Source: Thalassotalea sediminis
Lineage (GTDB): Bacteria > Pseudomonadota > Gammaproteobacteria > Enterobacterales > Alteromonadaceae
Reading direction: 5' to 3'
Assembly (NCBI RefSeq): GCF_030295915.1
Contig: NZ_AP027361.1
Span: forward strand, 868,001 to 932,000
Length of the DNA: 64,000 nt
This document shows, piece by piece, positions 19,033 through 28,138 of this stretch. Each line of letters begins with the position of its first letter. The stretch's first letter is position 1. Below the pieces are notes generated by a model that searched no databases, was not told the DNA's origin, and worked only from the letters and a program-made list of their open reading frames with translations. Position numbers and translations under genes: made by a program.

Positions 19033-20079
19033 ATGACCGCATTTTTTTTTCATTTCGCGTTAACTCAAATGTTAATGTGCGCTTTGTTATTATCACCCTC
19101 TTGTCAGCGTAATACACCGATTAAACTCTTTATTTTATTAATGTTGTGTGGCAGTTGTTATTTACTCAGTCATGTTTTCTCACCAGTGGCTAATGGATCC
19201 TTTTTATGGTGGCTGGGGCATATAGGCGGTAATGCATTACCGGGCGTGTTTTGGTTGGTAAGTATTAGTGTTTTTGGTGAGCAAAAAGTTATCAAAAAAT
19301 GGCAATATGTTGTCGCCTCTTTAACACTTATTGTGCCGTTTTTGGCAAGCGTTATAGAAATGCTTTTTGCTATTCAGCTCAGCGACTATGTGGGCATTCA
19401 TGGTCTAATTACTTATGGTGCGCTACTACTTGAGCTTGTTCTTATTAGTCATGCATTGTTTATCTCTTTAATTCAATGGCGACACGATTTAGTGCAAGAC
19501 CGACGTTATATACGAGGCGGCGTTATAACGGTTGCCGGTATGTATATTATTATGGTGATTGTGCTTGAACAATTATTACAAGTTGAATGGCAAGGTTTAG
19601 TGTATTTCAAAGGATTATTACTCGCGATGTTAACCACGGCTGTAAACTATGTACTGTTTCAATTAAAGCCGGCGAGTCTTTTTGATATTCGTGATATAAA
19701 TAACACCGCGGAAAAGGCTGTGACGCCAGAGGCAAAAGAGATACAAAAGATCCTGCAATCAATGGCTGAAGACAAACTCTATCGTCAAGATGGCTTAACG
19801 ATTGCGGGCCTTGCTAAACACTTATCTATTCATGAGTATAAATTGCGTAACTTGATCAATGGCGAATTGAATTATCGTAATTTTAATGACTTCCTTAATT
19901 TTTATCGCATTGCAGAAGTGAGCGAACAACTGACACAAGAAGCGTATAAAACAACGCCTGTTTTAACCTTGGCTTTAGAGAGTGGCTTTCGTAGCTTAAG
20001 CTCTTTTAATAAAGCTTTTAAATTAAAGCATGGTCTAACACCAACGGAATATCGTAAAAAGCACCTGATTAATACGTAA
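19033..20079 (+). CDS. AraC-family regulator with an N-terminal multi-helix membrane domain
   Basis: A 348-residue protein. About seven hydrophobic helices fill residues 1-215 (for example LTLIVPFLASVIEMLFAI and GVITVAGMYIIMVIVLEQLL), then a cytoplasmic AraC DNA-binding domain spans about 240-345 (GLTIAGLAKHLSIHEYKLRNLIN and LALESGFRSLSSFNKAFKLKHGLTPTEYRKKH). Membrane-bound AraC proteins of this layout are common in Alteromonadales, often next to TonB receptors or catabolic genes, and probably read a signal at the inner membrane. It lies between the receptor and the heme-protein operon, so both are likely targets. The GTCAGC motifs in both promoters are candidate sites. Confidence 0.88.
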   Translation: MTAFFFHFALTQMLMCALLLSPSCQRNTPIKLFILLMLCGSCYLLSHVFSPVANGSFLWWLGHIGGNALPGVFWLVSISVFGEQKVIKKWQYVVASLTLIVPFLASVIEMLFAIQLSDYVGIHGLITYGALLLELVLISHALFISLIQWRHDLVQDRRYIRGGVITVAGMYIIMVIVLEQLLQVEWQGLVYFKGLLLAMLTTAVNYVLFQLKPASLFDIRDINNTAEKAVTPEAKEIQKILQSMAEDKLYRQDGLTIAGLAKHLSIHEYKLRNLINGELNYRNFNDFLNFYRIAEVSEQLTQEAYKTTPVLTLALESGFRSLSSFNKAFKLKHGLTPTEYRKKHLINT

Positions 20080-20164
20080 TAATTTAAATTTAGTCACGCA
20101 ATAAACTTGTTTTATTACAATTAGTTAAATTGATATTTTAATCTTTCGTTTATTGTTTTTAAAA

Positions 20165-20196
20165 TCAGTCAGCTTTTTTTCAATAATTCGTCAGAC
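20165..20196 (+). promoter_or_regulatory. Tandem GTCAG motifs upstream of the cytochrome operon
   Basis: TCAGTCAGCTTTTTTT (from 20165) and ATTCGTCAGAC (20186-20196) place GTCAG cores 22 bases apart, two helical turns, as often seen for AraC-type half sites. They match the two motifs upstream of the TonB receptor and precede the start at 20252. Confidence 0.45.
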
Positions 20197-20251
20197 CAAT
20201 AGATATTTAGCCTCTATAGTAAATTCAATACTTCATCTTGATTGGGTTGCT

Positions 20252-20872
20252 ATGTACAGGTTTATACTTTCATCGCTTTATTGCACGAGCTTATTAGCGT
20301 TAATCGCGTCTTTGCCTCTGTTGGCAAAAGAAACACCAAAAGCTTACGCACAATGTATTGCATGCCATGGTGAAAATGGTGAAGGGAATGCTGCATTATC
20401 TTCACCTGCAATTGCAGGCTTGTCTGAGCAATATTTAAGTCGTCAGTTAAAAAATTATGCTTCAGGTAAACGAGGATATGAAAGCGCTGACAGTTACGGC
20501 CAACAAATGGCTGCAATAAGTAAATCGTTAGATTTAAACAAGGACGTTCCCGAATTAGCTAAGTATATTGCAACTTTGCCCAAACCGACGATTGAACAAA
20601 AGGTTAGCGGAGATTTAAAAAATGGCCATCGTTATTACCATGCAAAATGTGGTGCGTGTCATGGTGGACAAGGACAGGGAAATTCGTCATTTAAAGCACC
20701 TAAATTGGCTGGCCAACATTTTGATTATTTAGCTCGGCAGATGCAAAACTTTTCACAAGGAATGAGGGGAAAGCATCCCGATGACAAGTATGGTCGTCAA
20801 ATGGCAATGATGGCTCGCACGGTAAGTGATAAAGAGCTTGCAGATATTTTATTCTTTATTAGTCAGCAATAA
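20252..20872 (+). CDS. Di-heme cytochrome c, c4 type
   Basis: A 206-residue periplasmic electron carrier. After a signal peptide (MYRFILSSLYCTSLLALIASLPLLA) two class I cytochrome domains repeat: CIACHGENGEG and CGACHGGQGQG, each followed by a conserved RQMQNF/RQLKNY-type segment and Met axial ligands in GQQMAAIS and RQMAMMAR. The paired RYMAMMA-like pattern is that of cytochrome c4. I start at the ATG directly before the signal peptide; a longer in-frame start at 20153 runs through the promoter region. Its stop overlaps the next start by one base. It could pass electrons between the downstream heme proteins and a terminal oxidase. Confidence 0.9.
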   Translation: MYRFILSSLYCTSLLALIASLPLLAKETPKAYAQCIACHGENGEGNAALSSPAIAGLSEQYLSRQLKNYASGKRGYESADSYGQQMAAISKSLDLNKDVPELAKYIATLPKPTIEQKVSGDLKNGHRYYHAKCGACHGGQGQGNSSFKAPKLAGQHFDYLARQMQNFSQGMRGKHPDDKYGRQMAMMARTVSDKELADILFFISQQ

Positions 20873-22092
20873 TGCAGATGTTTAAATGTAGCACTAGGCT
20901 TATTGTTCTTATTGTTATCATGCTACAGGGGCAGGTGAATGCGAACTCATCTACGATCTCGCTTTCAAAAAACTGCCCTCCTAGTTTTGAATTGTCTGCT
21001 AAGGGTGAGTGTAAGTTACTAAATTTATATCAGTTTTATAGTTCGGTTCAAGGGCGAGGTGTAGGAGGTACACAAACATCGTTACCTGATCATAGAGACG
21101 GTTTTACACCCTCTGAAATTGATCTTGGCCGTTATTTATTTTTTGATCCATTATTGTCTAAAGATGGCTCATTATCTTGTGCTAGTTGTCATCAACCAGA
21201 TAAAGGCTTCAGTGACCAACGCGACCGAAGCATTGGTGTGACTGGCGAGAAGGTTGCGCGTTCCGCCCCCACATTATGGAACGTTGCCTTTCTCGATAAG
21301 TTTTTTTGGGATGCACGGGCAAAAACATTAGAAGAGCAGGCGATAGGGCCATTATTCGATCCTAAAGAAATGGGTAATACACCGACAAAATTACTCACTG
21401 ATATTAATCGTAACAGCACTTACAAAAAGTTATTCAAACAAGTTTTTCCTAGCAGTGAGAGCATTTCTGTAGCAAACATTACACGTGCGTTGGCAGCCTT
21501 TCAAAGTTCACTTATTTCATTGAACAGTCGTTATGATAGATACGCACATGGTGCACACAATGTGTTAACCGAACGAGAAATTGCCGGTATGAATGTTTTT
21601 CGATCATTTGTTGCCCGTTGTGCAGAGTGTCATCAACCTCCTTTATTTACTAACAACCAAGTAGCAGTTATCGGTACACCAGAACCTGAAGGGTTACCAT
21701 TTGATGTAGGCGCTGAAAAAACGTTTAACGCCAAAAAATTACGTGGTGGTTTTAAAGTTCCTACATTACGAAATATTACCAAAACAGCACCTTATATGCA
21801 TTCTGGTAGGTTTGATAATCTGTTCGATTCTGTTGAGTTCTACACAAAGGGGCGCGGGCATGCAGTACCTAAAGACGAGTCATTGCAATTGCATTGGCAT
21901 ATATGGGAACCAGATTTAACGAAAGACGAAATTCAATTGATTGTTGAGTTTTTGGGCACGCTCACGGATGAAAGTTTAACACCACAAATACCGTTAGTTG
22001 TACCTTCAGGTCTGCCGGTAATTGACCAAGAATATCAATCAAGTATTACAAAACATAACAACAATAGTTCAGCAACAGGTAATGGGGAATAA
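20872..22092 (+). CDS. Di-heme cytochrome c peroxidase/MauG family protein
   Basis: A 406-residue exported protein with a signal peptide (about 1-25) and two c-heme sites, CASCH at 103-107 and CAECH at 250-254, in the arrangement of bacterial cytochrome c peroxidases and MauG. Other family marks are LGRYLFFDPLLSKDGSLSC, APTLWNVAF and FKVPTLRNITKTAPYMHSGRF. Members either reduce peroxide or oxidise a protein or small substrate using high-valent heme. Because the gene is locked into an operon with another cytochrome and a beta-helix/cytochrome fusion, a substrate-oxidising role is at least as likely as detoxification. The start overlaps the previous stop (TAATG). Confidence 0.9.
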   Translation: MQMFKCSTRLIVLIVIMLQGQVNANSSTISLSKNCPPSFELSAKGECKLLNLYQFYSSVQGRGVGGTQTSLPDHRDGFTPSEIDLGRYLFFDPLLSKDGSLSCASCHQPDKGFSDQRDRSIGVTGEKVARSAPTLWNVAFLDKFFWDARAKTLEEQAIGPLFDPKEMGNTPTKLLTDINRNSTYKKLFKQVFPSSESISVANITRALAAFQSSLISLNSRYDRYAHGAHNVLTEREIAGMNVFRSFVARCAECHQPPLFTNNQVAVIGTPEPEGLPFDVGAEKTFNAKKLRGGFKVPTLRNITKTAPYMHSGRFDNLFDSVEFYTKGRGHAVPKDESLQLHWHIWEPDLTKDEIQLIVEFLGTLTDESLTPQIPLVVPSGLPVIDQEYQSSITKHNNNSSATGNGE

Positions 22093-22093
22093 T

Positions 22094-23614
22094 ATGAGCT
22101 CAGGTAAAATATTAGGCGCTATACTGGTGGTTGGTGCATTTGCAGGTGGCATGTATTTTGGTAGTAACCAACAAGCTGCACCAACAATAACCAATAGTAC
22201 AGGCGGCGCAAGCTATTCAGGTGGGTATGACAAGTCTACAGATTCATCTGTAAAAAGTGTGGGAAAAAGTGCAGTCCTGGAGCGCACTACAGAAGGGGTA
22301 ACGCACGTTATTGAGCCCGGTGATTTGATCATGGATGCAGTGAAAATTGCTAATCCAGGCGATACCATTCAGATTATGCCGGGCACATACCATGAAACGG
22401 TGTATATCGACAAAGATGATATTCGCATTATTGGTGTAATTGACGAAGGTAAACGTGCAACGTTGGACGGTGAAGGGCAGTTAAACGATGCTATTTTATA
22501 TTCGGGCAACAATATCGTTGTTGAAAATTTGCTGATCACAAAATACAAAGGTAATGCCATTATGGGGCAGGCTGGTAACAATTTTGAGATCAGAAATAAT
22601 ATTATCGTAGATACTGGTGTTTACGGGATTTTTCCTCAGCTAGGTAAAAACGGTATTGTTGAGCACAATATTATTTCAGGTATTGAAGATGCAGCTATTT
22701 ATGTTGGTATGAGTGATAACATACATGTGGCACATAATGAGGTTTTTGATAGTGTTGCCGGTATCGAAATAGAAAATTCTCGCCATGCGATTGTTGAAAA
22801 TAACTATGTTCATAACAATACTGGTGGCATTCTAGCGTTCATTACACCTGGCCTACCGATAAAAACGACCTTTGATGTTATTATCCGCCATAATTTTATT
22901 GTTAATAATAACACCGCAAACTTTGGTGCTCCGGGGTCAACAGTAGCAGGGATCCCAGCAGGTACGGGAATTCTGATTATGGCTGCAGATGAGGTTATTG
23001 TTGAAGGGAATATTATAACCGGAAATAAAACAGCAGGCATTATAATTACGGATCATCAAAATGCGCCAAACACCACGATTGATCCTGAGTCTGATCCTGC
23101 GCCGGATAAAGTCATGATATTAGATAACTTAATGGCTAATAATGGTTACGATACGATTGATGAAGCTAAAGCGTTAATGTTAACGGAATTTAAACAGGGT
23201 AACCCTGATATCGTGCGTGTTGGTACTAGCAGAGACAGTTGTATTATCAATCGCCACCGTTATGTCACCGTAGGGGTTAAGGACTGGCAGGAATGTAGTT
23301 TCACCAACACCGCAAGTGTTGATAGTTATATTCTTGATGAGCCAGTACCTGCACGTGAAATAGACCCCTCAGAACGTGGTAAAGTCGTATATATGGGAAT
23401 TTGTGCTGGGTGTCATACTTACACTGGGCGCATGATTGGTCCTCCAGTACAAATTATTCAAGCCTTGTATATGGATAACCCACAAGGGTTAGCTGATTGG
23501 ATTGCTAAGCCAACGAAAAAGCGTGACGACTATCCAGAAATGCCACCGCAAGATTATCTTGATGAAGAAACGCGATTAGCAGCGGCCAAATATTTGCTAA
23601 GTGTAAATAGATAG
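22094..23614 (+). CDS. Membrane-anchored parallel beta-helix protein fused to a C-terminal cytochrome c domain
   Basis: A 506-residue protein. The N-terminal helix (KILGAILVVGAFAGGMYFG) anchors it, a Gly/Ser-rich linker follows, then a NosD/pectate-lyase-like right-handed beta-helix (about 85-380) built of repeats such as VENLLITKYKGNAIM, IRNNIIVDTGVYGI and VEGNIITGNKTAGIII. A single c-heme domain starts at CAGCH (437-441), with a candidate Met ligand in YPEMPPQ. I chose the ATG with GGGGAA upstream, 2 bases after the peroxidase stop; a longer frame would overlap that gene. Beta-helix proteins bind or cleave carbohydrates or copper. The fusion implies redox work on the bound substrate, which is unproven. 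Confidence 0.88.
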   Translation: MSSGKILGAILVVGAFAGGMYFGSNQQAAPTITNSTGGASYSGGYDKSTDSSVKSVGKSAVLERTTEGVTHVIEPGDLIMDAVKIANPGDTIQIMPGTYHETVYIDKDDIRIIGVIDEGKRATLDGEGQLNDAILYSGNNIVVENLLITKYKGNAIMGQAGNNFEIRNNIIVDTGVYGIFPQLGKNGIVEHNIISGIEDAAIYVGMSDNIHVAHNEVFDSVAGIEIENSRHAIVENNYVHNNTGGILAFITPGLPIKTTFDVIIRHNFIVNNNTANFGAPGSTVAGIPAGTGILIMAADEVIVEGNIITGNKTAGIIITDHQNAPNTTIDPESDPAPDKVMILDNLMANNGYDTIDEAKALMLTEFKQGNPDIVRVGTSRDSCIINRHRYVTVGVKDWQECSFTNTASVDSYILDEPVPAREIDPSERGKVVYMGICAGCHTYTGRMIGPPVQIIQALYMDNPQGLADWIAKPTKKRDDYPEMPPQDYLDEETRLAAAKYLLSVNR

Positions 23615-23622
23615 GGTTTAAT

Positions 23623-23670
23623 GCGATATAAATAAGGATCGTTTACATCTTTTATTTATATCGCTTTTTT
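23623..23670 (+). terminator. Rho-independent terminator closing the heme-protein operon
   Basis: GCGATATAAATAA pairs with TTATTTATATCGC around a 16-base loop and runs into TTTTTT, 8 bases after the stop. Confidence 0.85.
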
Positions 23671-23730
23671 AGTGTTTATTTAACTTATAACTTTGTTTTT
23701 TAGCATGCATATATAAAAGGAATTCAGTCT

Positions 23731-25701
23731 ATGCAGTTGTTTTGTGCGCCTATTAATTTTTTTGTTTTATTCTTCATATTTACTTTCAGTGTACATGCTA
23801 ATTCCTCCGATACTCTTATTCCCATTGAAACTTATAGTCAGTCGCCTAATAAATCACTCGTCAGAATTTCTCCAAACGGTAAGTTGTTAGCGTATCGTTT
23901 GACCGAGCAAGGTAGAGATATATTTGTTGTTATCGACCTAGCATCTAAAAAGGTTGTTCGTGGATTTGATGTTTCAGAGATTAATCCTACAAATGCATAT
24001 TTTATCAGCGAATATCAACTGATACTGATTATGGAAAAGCGCTCTAAAATTCGTGGTTTTGTAGGCCGTTATGATATTAGCACTGCCTATTTATACGACA
24101 TAAATAAAAATGAAGTAAGCCAACTACTTAACCCCGGAAAAGGCATTTATGATGGGCAAACTGAATTAGGAAATATCATTGGGGTGTCAAAAGATCATAG
24201 ATTTGCCTTTATGACAGCGTTTGCTCAGCGCAGTAAATATGCGGTACCTAAAAACAGTGTTATGAAGGTTAATTTAGATAAACCTTATAAAACACCAAGA
24301 GTGTATATCGAGGGAGATTCAAATGTTATCGATTATTTTTTAGACCGAGATAACAAGTTACTTGCAAGAGAGCTCTTTGATCAGGAAAAGAACCTACACA
24401 CAGTAGAGGTTTTAGACGGTGATGACTGGAGAGTAATCTTTAGTGATAAAACGCCATATATTACGCATGGCTTTTCAGGTGTTATGCCTGATAACAACCA
24501 TCTCGTTATGACCCTAAATCAAACAGGTAGTGAGCAAGATGTTTTTACCCTGAACTTGGAAACAGGTGCGGTTAAACCTGCGAGTTTTATTAAAAAAAAT
24601 AAAGATGTTGAACGCGTTTTAACTGATATTAACCGACAAGTCTACGGAATTGAATATTCCGGTTTTAGCCCGAGCTATACGTTTTTTGATGAAAAACTTG
24701 AACAACAGTTTTCTAAAATAAAAGGCGAACTACCAAACAGCAGCATAACGTTGACTAGCGTGACGCCAAACAGAGAAAAAGTCGTTGTTTTTGCAGAGTG
24801 GGACGGTTTAGCTGGCGATTTTTTATCATATAGTAATAACAAACTCGCGCATGTTGCAAGGTTATGGAAAGACATTACTTGGGAAGATGTTCACAATGTT
24901 ATTGAGGTTAAGTTTAAATCTCGAGATGGTGTCATTATTCCAACGTTATTAACCTTGCCTACAATTGCTGAAGGAGATAAAAGCAAATTACCCGCGATCA
25001 TTCTCCCCCATGGTGGTCCAGAGTCTTATGATAAAAAAACCTTTTATTGGTTGGCTCAATATTTCGCTAATAGAGGTTATTTAGTTATCCAGCCTCAATT
25101 TAGAGGTTCATCAGGCTTTGGCGCTGAGCATACACTCCTTGGAAGAGGTCAATGGGGCAAAAAAATGCAAAATGACCTTATTGATTCAATTACTGCGTTA
25201 GTCAAAATGGGAGAAATAGATAAAGACCGCGTGTGTATAGTAGGTATTAGCTATGGCGGATATGCTGCTCTCGCAGCCGCTACGTTCACTCCTGAAGCCT
25301 TTCAATGTGCGGTATCGATAAATGGTGTTTCTGATATAGCGGAAATGTTAGAACAAGAAGAAGATGACCATGGCCGAGATAGTTCTATACTGGCGTACTG
25401 GCAAGAAGTTATTGTTGATAATAACATTGAAGAGCAGCACCTTGATGCGATCTCTCCTGCAAAACACGCAGAGAATATTAATGTGCCTGTGCTACTTATT
25501 CATGGTACTGATGATATGGTTGTTCCTATAGAGCAATCTGAATTTATGATGGAAGCAATGGATGATGCGAATAAAAAAGTTGAATTTATTAAACTCGATA
25601 TGGAAGGACATCATTTAAAAAACAGTCAGAGTAAGATCACTATTCTTAAAGCATTAGAGGTATTTATTTCAAACAATATAGGTGAAACAACGACAGAGTA
25701 G
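23731..25701 (+). CDS. Secreted S9 family peptidase (prolyl oligopeptidase/acylaminoacyl peptidase type)
   Basis: A 656-residue exported peptidase. Signal peptide (FFVLFFIFTFSVHA), a beta-propeller of WD-like blades (about 35-390), then the alpha/beta hydrolase domain from about 400: oxyanion region LPHGGPESYDKKTF, QPQFRGSSGFG, nucleophile GISYGGYAALAAA, acid in LIHGTDDMVVP and the final His in MEGHHLK. It likely trims oligopeptides in the periplasm, a common trait of marine peptide users. Single gene with its own ribosome site (AAAAGGAATTC) and a terminator hairpin after it; I see no functional tie to the cytochrome operon upstream. Confidence 0.93.
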   Translation: MQLFCAPINFFVLFFIFTFSVHANSSDTLIPIETYSQSPNKSLVRISPNGKLLAYRLTEQGRDIFVVIDLASKKVVRGFDVSEINPTNAYFISEYQLILIMEKRSKIRGFVGRYDISTAYLYDINKNEVSQLLNPGKGIYDGQTELGNIIGVSKDHRFAFMTAFAQRSKYAVPKNSVMKVNLDKPYKTPRVYIEGDSNVIDYFLDRDNKLLARELFDQEKNLHTVEVLDGDDWRVIFSDKTPYITHGFSGVMPDNNHLVMTLNQTGSEQDVFTLNLETGAVKPASFIKKNKDVERVLTDINRQVYGIEYSGFSPSYTFFDEKLEQQFSKIKGELPNSSITLTSVTPNREKVVVFAEWDGLAGDFLSYSNNKLAHVARLWKDITWEDVHNVIEVKFKSRDGVIIPTLLTLPTIAEGDKSKLPAIILPHGGPESYDKKTFYWLAQYFANRGYLVIQPQFRGSSGFGAEHTLLGRGQWGKKMQNDLIDSITALVKMGEIDKDRVCIVGISYGGYAALAAATFTPEAFQCAVSINGVSDIAEMLEQEEDDHGRDSSILAYWQEVIVDNNIEEQHLDAISPAKHAENINVPVLLIHGTDDMVVPIEQSEFMMEAMDDANKKVEFIKLDMEGHHLKNSQSKITILKALEVFISNNIGETTTE

Positions 25702-26157
25702 CTCATTTGTTGTTATGTGTTTCGCTAAATAGATGCTTAAAGCAAGAGTAATGGAATTTCTAAAATCTATTGCTCTTGCTTTGATAATCATTTCTATATA
25801 TCTGCATGTTCATATTTATTTGTTAATTTCATTATAAAGTTCAGACGCTATTTTTATCTGTCTCTAATAAGCAACATTCTAATGCATTGAAATTATTAAG
25901 TTTTTACTGGGTTGTTTCTATAGGTGTTACCTAAAGGCAACACTTTTTACGGGTTTTCTCCGCTCTTTTATTTCTTATTTTACTCCTTTTTATTGTAGCT
26001 AATTGATTTTAAAGAACTTTAAAATTATGGCACCAAAGTTGATAAGTTCTAGTTGAACGCACTAGTAAATGATGACAAGTAAGAGGTTACCTGTTTCATT
26101 TAAAGTGCAACGACAATTTACTTACTTGCTTTAAGCAATCAATTTAAGGAATAGACT
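25702..26157. other. Intergenic region between S9 peptidase and EF-hand gene
   Basis: It holds the terminator at 25739-25782, a weaker hairpin followed by TTTTT at 25924-25948 (GTGTTACC/GGCAACAC, one mismatch), and the AT-rich leader of the EF-hand gene with an 8-base inverted repeat CAAGTAAG/CTTACTTG (26076 and 26121). No convincing ORF was found. Confidence 0.5.
25739..25782 (+). terminator. Rho-independent terminator after the S9 peptidase
   Basis: AAAGCAAGAGTAAT pairs with ATTGCTCTTGCTTT with one G-U wobble around a 16-base loop, 37 bases after the stop. Confidence 0.75.
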
Positions 26158-26379
26158 ATGAAAAATTTAATGATGGTAATTTCAGGCGCAGTAATGTTGG
26201 TTTCTGTTCACGCCTATGCAGGCGGTGATTTTGACAAATATGATGCTGATGGCAATGGCGTAATCTCTAAAGATGAAGCGAGCAGCGATTCGGCATTAGC
26301 TAAACAGTTCTCACAGTTAGATACTAATAACGATGGAGAATTAAGCAAAGAAGAGTTTGCAAATTTTTCAGGTAAATAA
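26158..26379 (+). CDS. Small exported EF-hand calcium-binding protein
   Basis: A 73-residue protein with a signal peptide (MVISGAVMLVSVHAYA) and two EF-hand loops, DADGNGVISKDE and DTNNDGELSKEE, each with the acidic residues at positions 1, 3, 5 and 12. Small periplasmic EF-hand proteins of this kind are frequent in Alteromonadales and Vibrionaceae; they may buffer or sense calcium, but no partner is known. It stands alone between terminators, with the ribosome site AAGGAATAGACT before the ATG. Confidence 0.88.
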   Translation: MKNLMMVISGAVMLVSVHAYAGGDFDKYDADGNGVISKDEASSDSALAKQFSQLDTNNDGELSKEEFANFSGK

Positions 26380-26704
26380 AATAAGCTCATCTCAGCTTTG
26401 TTTAAGTCCTCAATACTAAGTAACTATCGTTATTGATTCTTAACATATTTAAAGAATATAGGGGGCTATCATTTCTATAATATGTTTTGAATTCAACTAA
26501 TTTTAAGTTGCTAAAAGATTAACGTAACGGTGCTTTGTAAAATTGACTAATCGTTGCGGCTTATTTAGGCTGAGATTACCTCTGTATTACACGGTTATTT
26601 TTATTTGTTATTCCCCTAGTAAAAGTAGCGTTGATAATACGGTTGATTTATATAAACAACTGCCGTTAATTTTTAACTTAACGGCAGTTTTATTTTGCTT
26701 ATCT
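26380..26704. other. Convergent intergenic region with bidirectional terminator
   Basis: Apart from the terminator at 26658-26690 I see only AT-rich sequence without ORF or repeat. Confidence 0.5.
26658..26690. terminator. Bidirectional terminator between EF-hand and MATE genes
   Basis: AACTGCCGTTAA and TTAACGGCAGTT form a perfect 12-base stem with an 8-base loop followed by TTATTTT. It serves the convergent genes on both sides. Confidence 0.85.
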
Positions 26705-28138
26705 TCAAACCATTTTTAGTTTCCATTGGCCTTTTTTAAACAACTGCCAACCGACATAAGCAAATACAGCTTGTGCTAAGGTTACGGAAATAAAGACCCC
26801 GTTAGGTCCAAAAGCAAGTAGTTTTGCTAAGCTATAAGCTAACGGAATTTGAATTAACCAATAACATAAGAAATTTACTTTTGTTGGTGTTTTGGTATCG
26901 CCAGCACCATTAAATGCTTGAACTAACACCATACCAAGTGCAAAGAAACCGTTACCTAGGCTGATTAATCTTAAGCAATCAACACCGTATTTAATTACAA
27001 GAGGATCATTTGTGAACAACCCTATAATTTGGTTTGGTATTAATAACAATATCGCCGCGACACCCACCATGTAATAAACATTGTATTTAGCAATACGCTT
27101 TACTGAAGATTCAGCACGATCAGGTTTTTCGGCACCAAGGTTTTGTCCAACTAACGTTGCAACCGCATTACTTAACCCCCAGGCTGGTAAAATTGCAAAC
27201 ATAAAAATTCGAATGGCAATTGTGTAACCAGCGGTGGCTTCACTGCCGTATGTAGATACGATGCGCACTAGCGCAATCCAACTCGCTGTCGCAATTAAAA
27301 ATTGTATTACACCAAACAGTGATAACGAGAGGAGTGTGCGGATCACAGAAAACTTAATCCATAAGTGCTTAACACCAATTTGTATACGACCGGCGATACC
27401 AAACAAATGATTGAGTTGATAAAGCACACCAATACCACGTCCTATTGTTGTTGCAACGGCCGCGCCCGTTAATCCCATTTCAGGGAATGGGCCAACACCG
27501 TATATAAGTAATGGATCAAGTACTATGTTTATGCCATTAGCTAACCACAAAGAGCGCATCGCTACAGACGCATCTCCAGCACCACGAAAAATAGCATTCA
27601 TTAAAAATAGATATAATATCGTTATAGAGCCCGTCAGCATTATGGTTGTATAGCCTTTACCGGCAGTAACAATAGTGTCACTACCACCCATCATTATGAG
27701 AATATCTTCCGCAAAGTTAAGGCCAATGAAACCAACTAACATAGCGACAAATAAGCCAATCCAAAGTGTTTGCCCTGCAACAATATTTGCTTTTTCGATA
27801 TTCTTTTCACCGTAACGGCGTGAAATAGTGGCGGTCACAGCCATACTTAGTCCAATTGCAACAGCATATAGCAGGGTGAGTACTGCTTCAGTTAAACCTA
27901 CAACGGCAACAGCTTCAGCACCTAAGCCTGAAACAAAGAAAATATCAGTGATTGCAAACACTGATTCCATTAACATCTCAAGCACCATGGGCACAGCTAA
28001 AATAAAAGCTGCTATACCAATAGAGCCGGATGTGAAGTCATAGTGACCACCTTTTATTGCTTGTTTAAAGAGTGCAAAAATACCTGGTTTTTGATTACTA
28101 GGCGGTGGCGTTATTAAGTTATTTTGTTCTGTTGTCAA
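26705..28138 (-). CDS. MATE family multidrug/metabolite efflux transporter
   Basis: A 477-residue inner-membrane protein with about twelve helices arranged as two homologous halves: VPMVLEMLMESVFAITDIFFVSGLGAEAVAVVGLTEAV in the first, and a later ALVRIVSTYGSEATAGYTIAIRIFMFAILPAWGLSNAVATLVGQNLG, both classic MATE segments. These proteins export cationic or other organic compounds using H+ or Na+. The start is TTG, because a stop codon lies two codons upstream and the next Met is inside helix 1. A 25-codon ORF precedes it by about 200 bases on the same strand. Confidence 0.93.
   Translation of the reverse strand: MTTEQNNLITPPPSNQKPGIFALFKQAIKGGHYDFTSGSIGIAAFILAVPMVLEMLMESVFAITDIFFVSGLGAEAVAVVGLTEAVLTLLYAVAIGLSMAVTATISRRYGEKNIEKANIVAGQTLWIGLFVAMLVGFIGLNFAEDILIMMGGSDTIVTAGKGYTTIMLTGSITILYLFLMNAIFRGAGDASVAMRSLWLANGINIVLDPLLIYGVGPFPEMGLTGAAVATTIGRGIGVLYQLNHLFGIAGRIQIGVKHLWIKFSVIRTLLSLSLFGVIQFLIATASWIALVRIVSTYGSEATAGYTIAIRIFMFAILPAWGLSNAVATLVGQNLGAEKPDRAESSVKRIAKYNVYYMVGVAAILLLIPNQIIGLFTNDPLVIKYGVDCLRLISLGNGFFALGMVLVQAFNGAGDTKTPTKVNFLCYWLIQIPLAYSLAKLLAFGPNGVFISVTLAQAVFAYVGWQLFKKGQWKLKMV

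Noticed and set aside
22022..22093. Longer N-terminus for the beta-helix/cytochrome protein
   Set aside because: It would use a TTG inside the peroxidase gene and place 24 polar residues before the membrane anchor; the ATG at 22094 has a good ribosome site.
20872..23614. Nitrous oxide reductase accessory (nos) or methanobactin-type operon
   Set aside because: The beta-helix resembles NosD, but there is no nosZ, nosF, nosY or nosL; and although MauG-family and TonB genes are present, no methanobactin precursor or MbnB/MbnC is seen.
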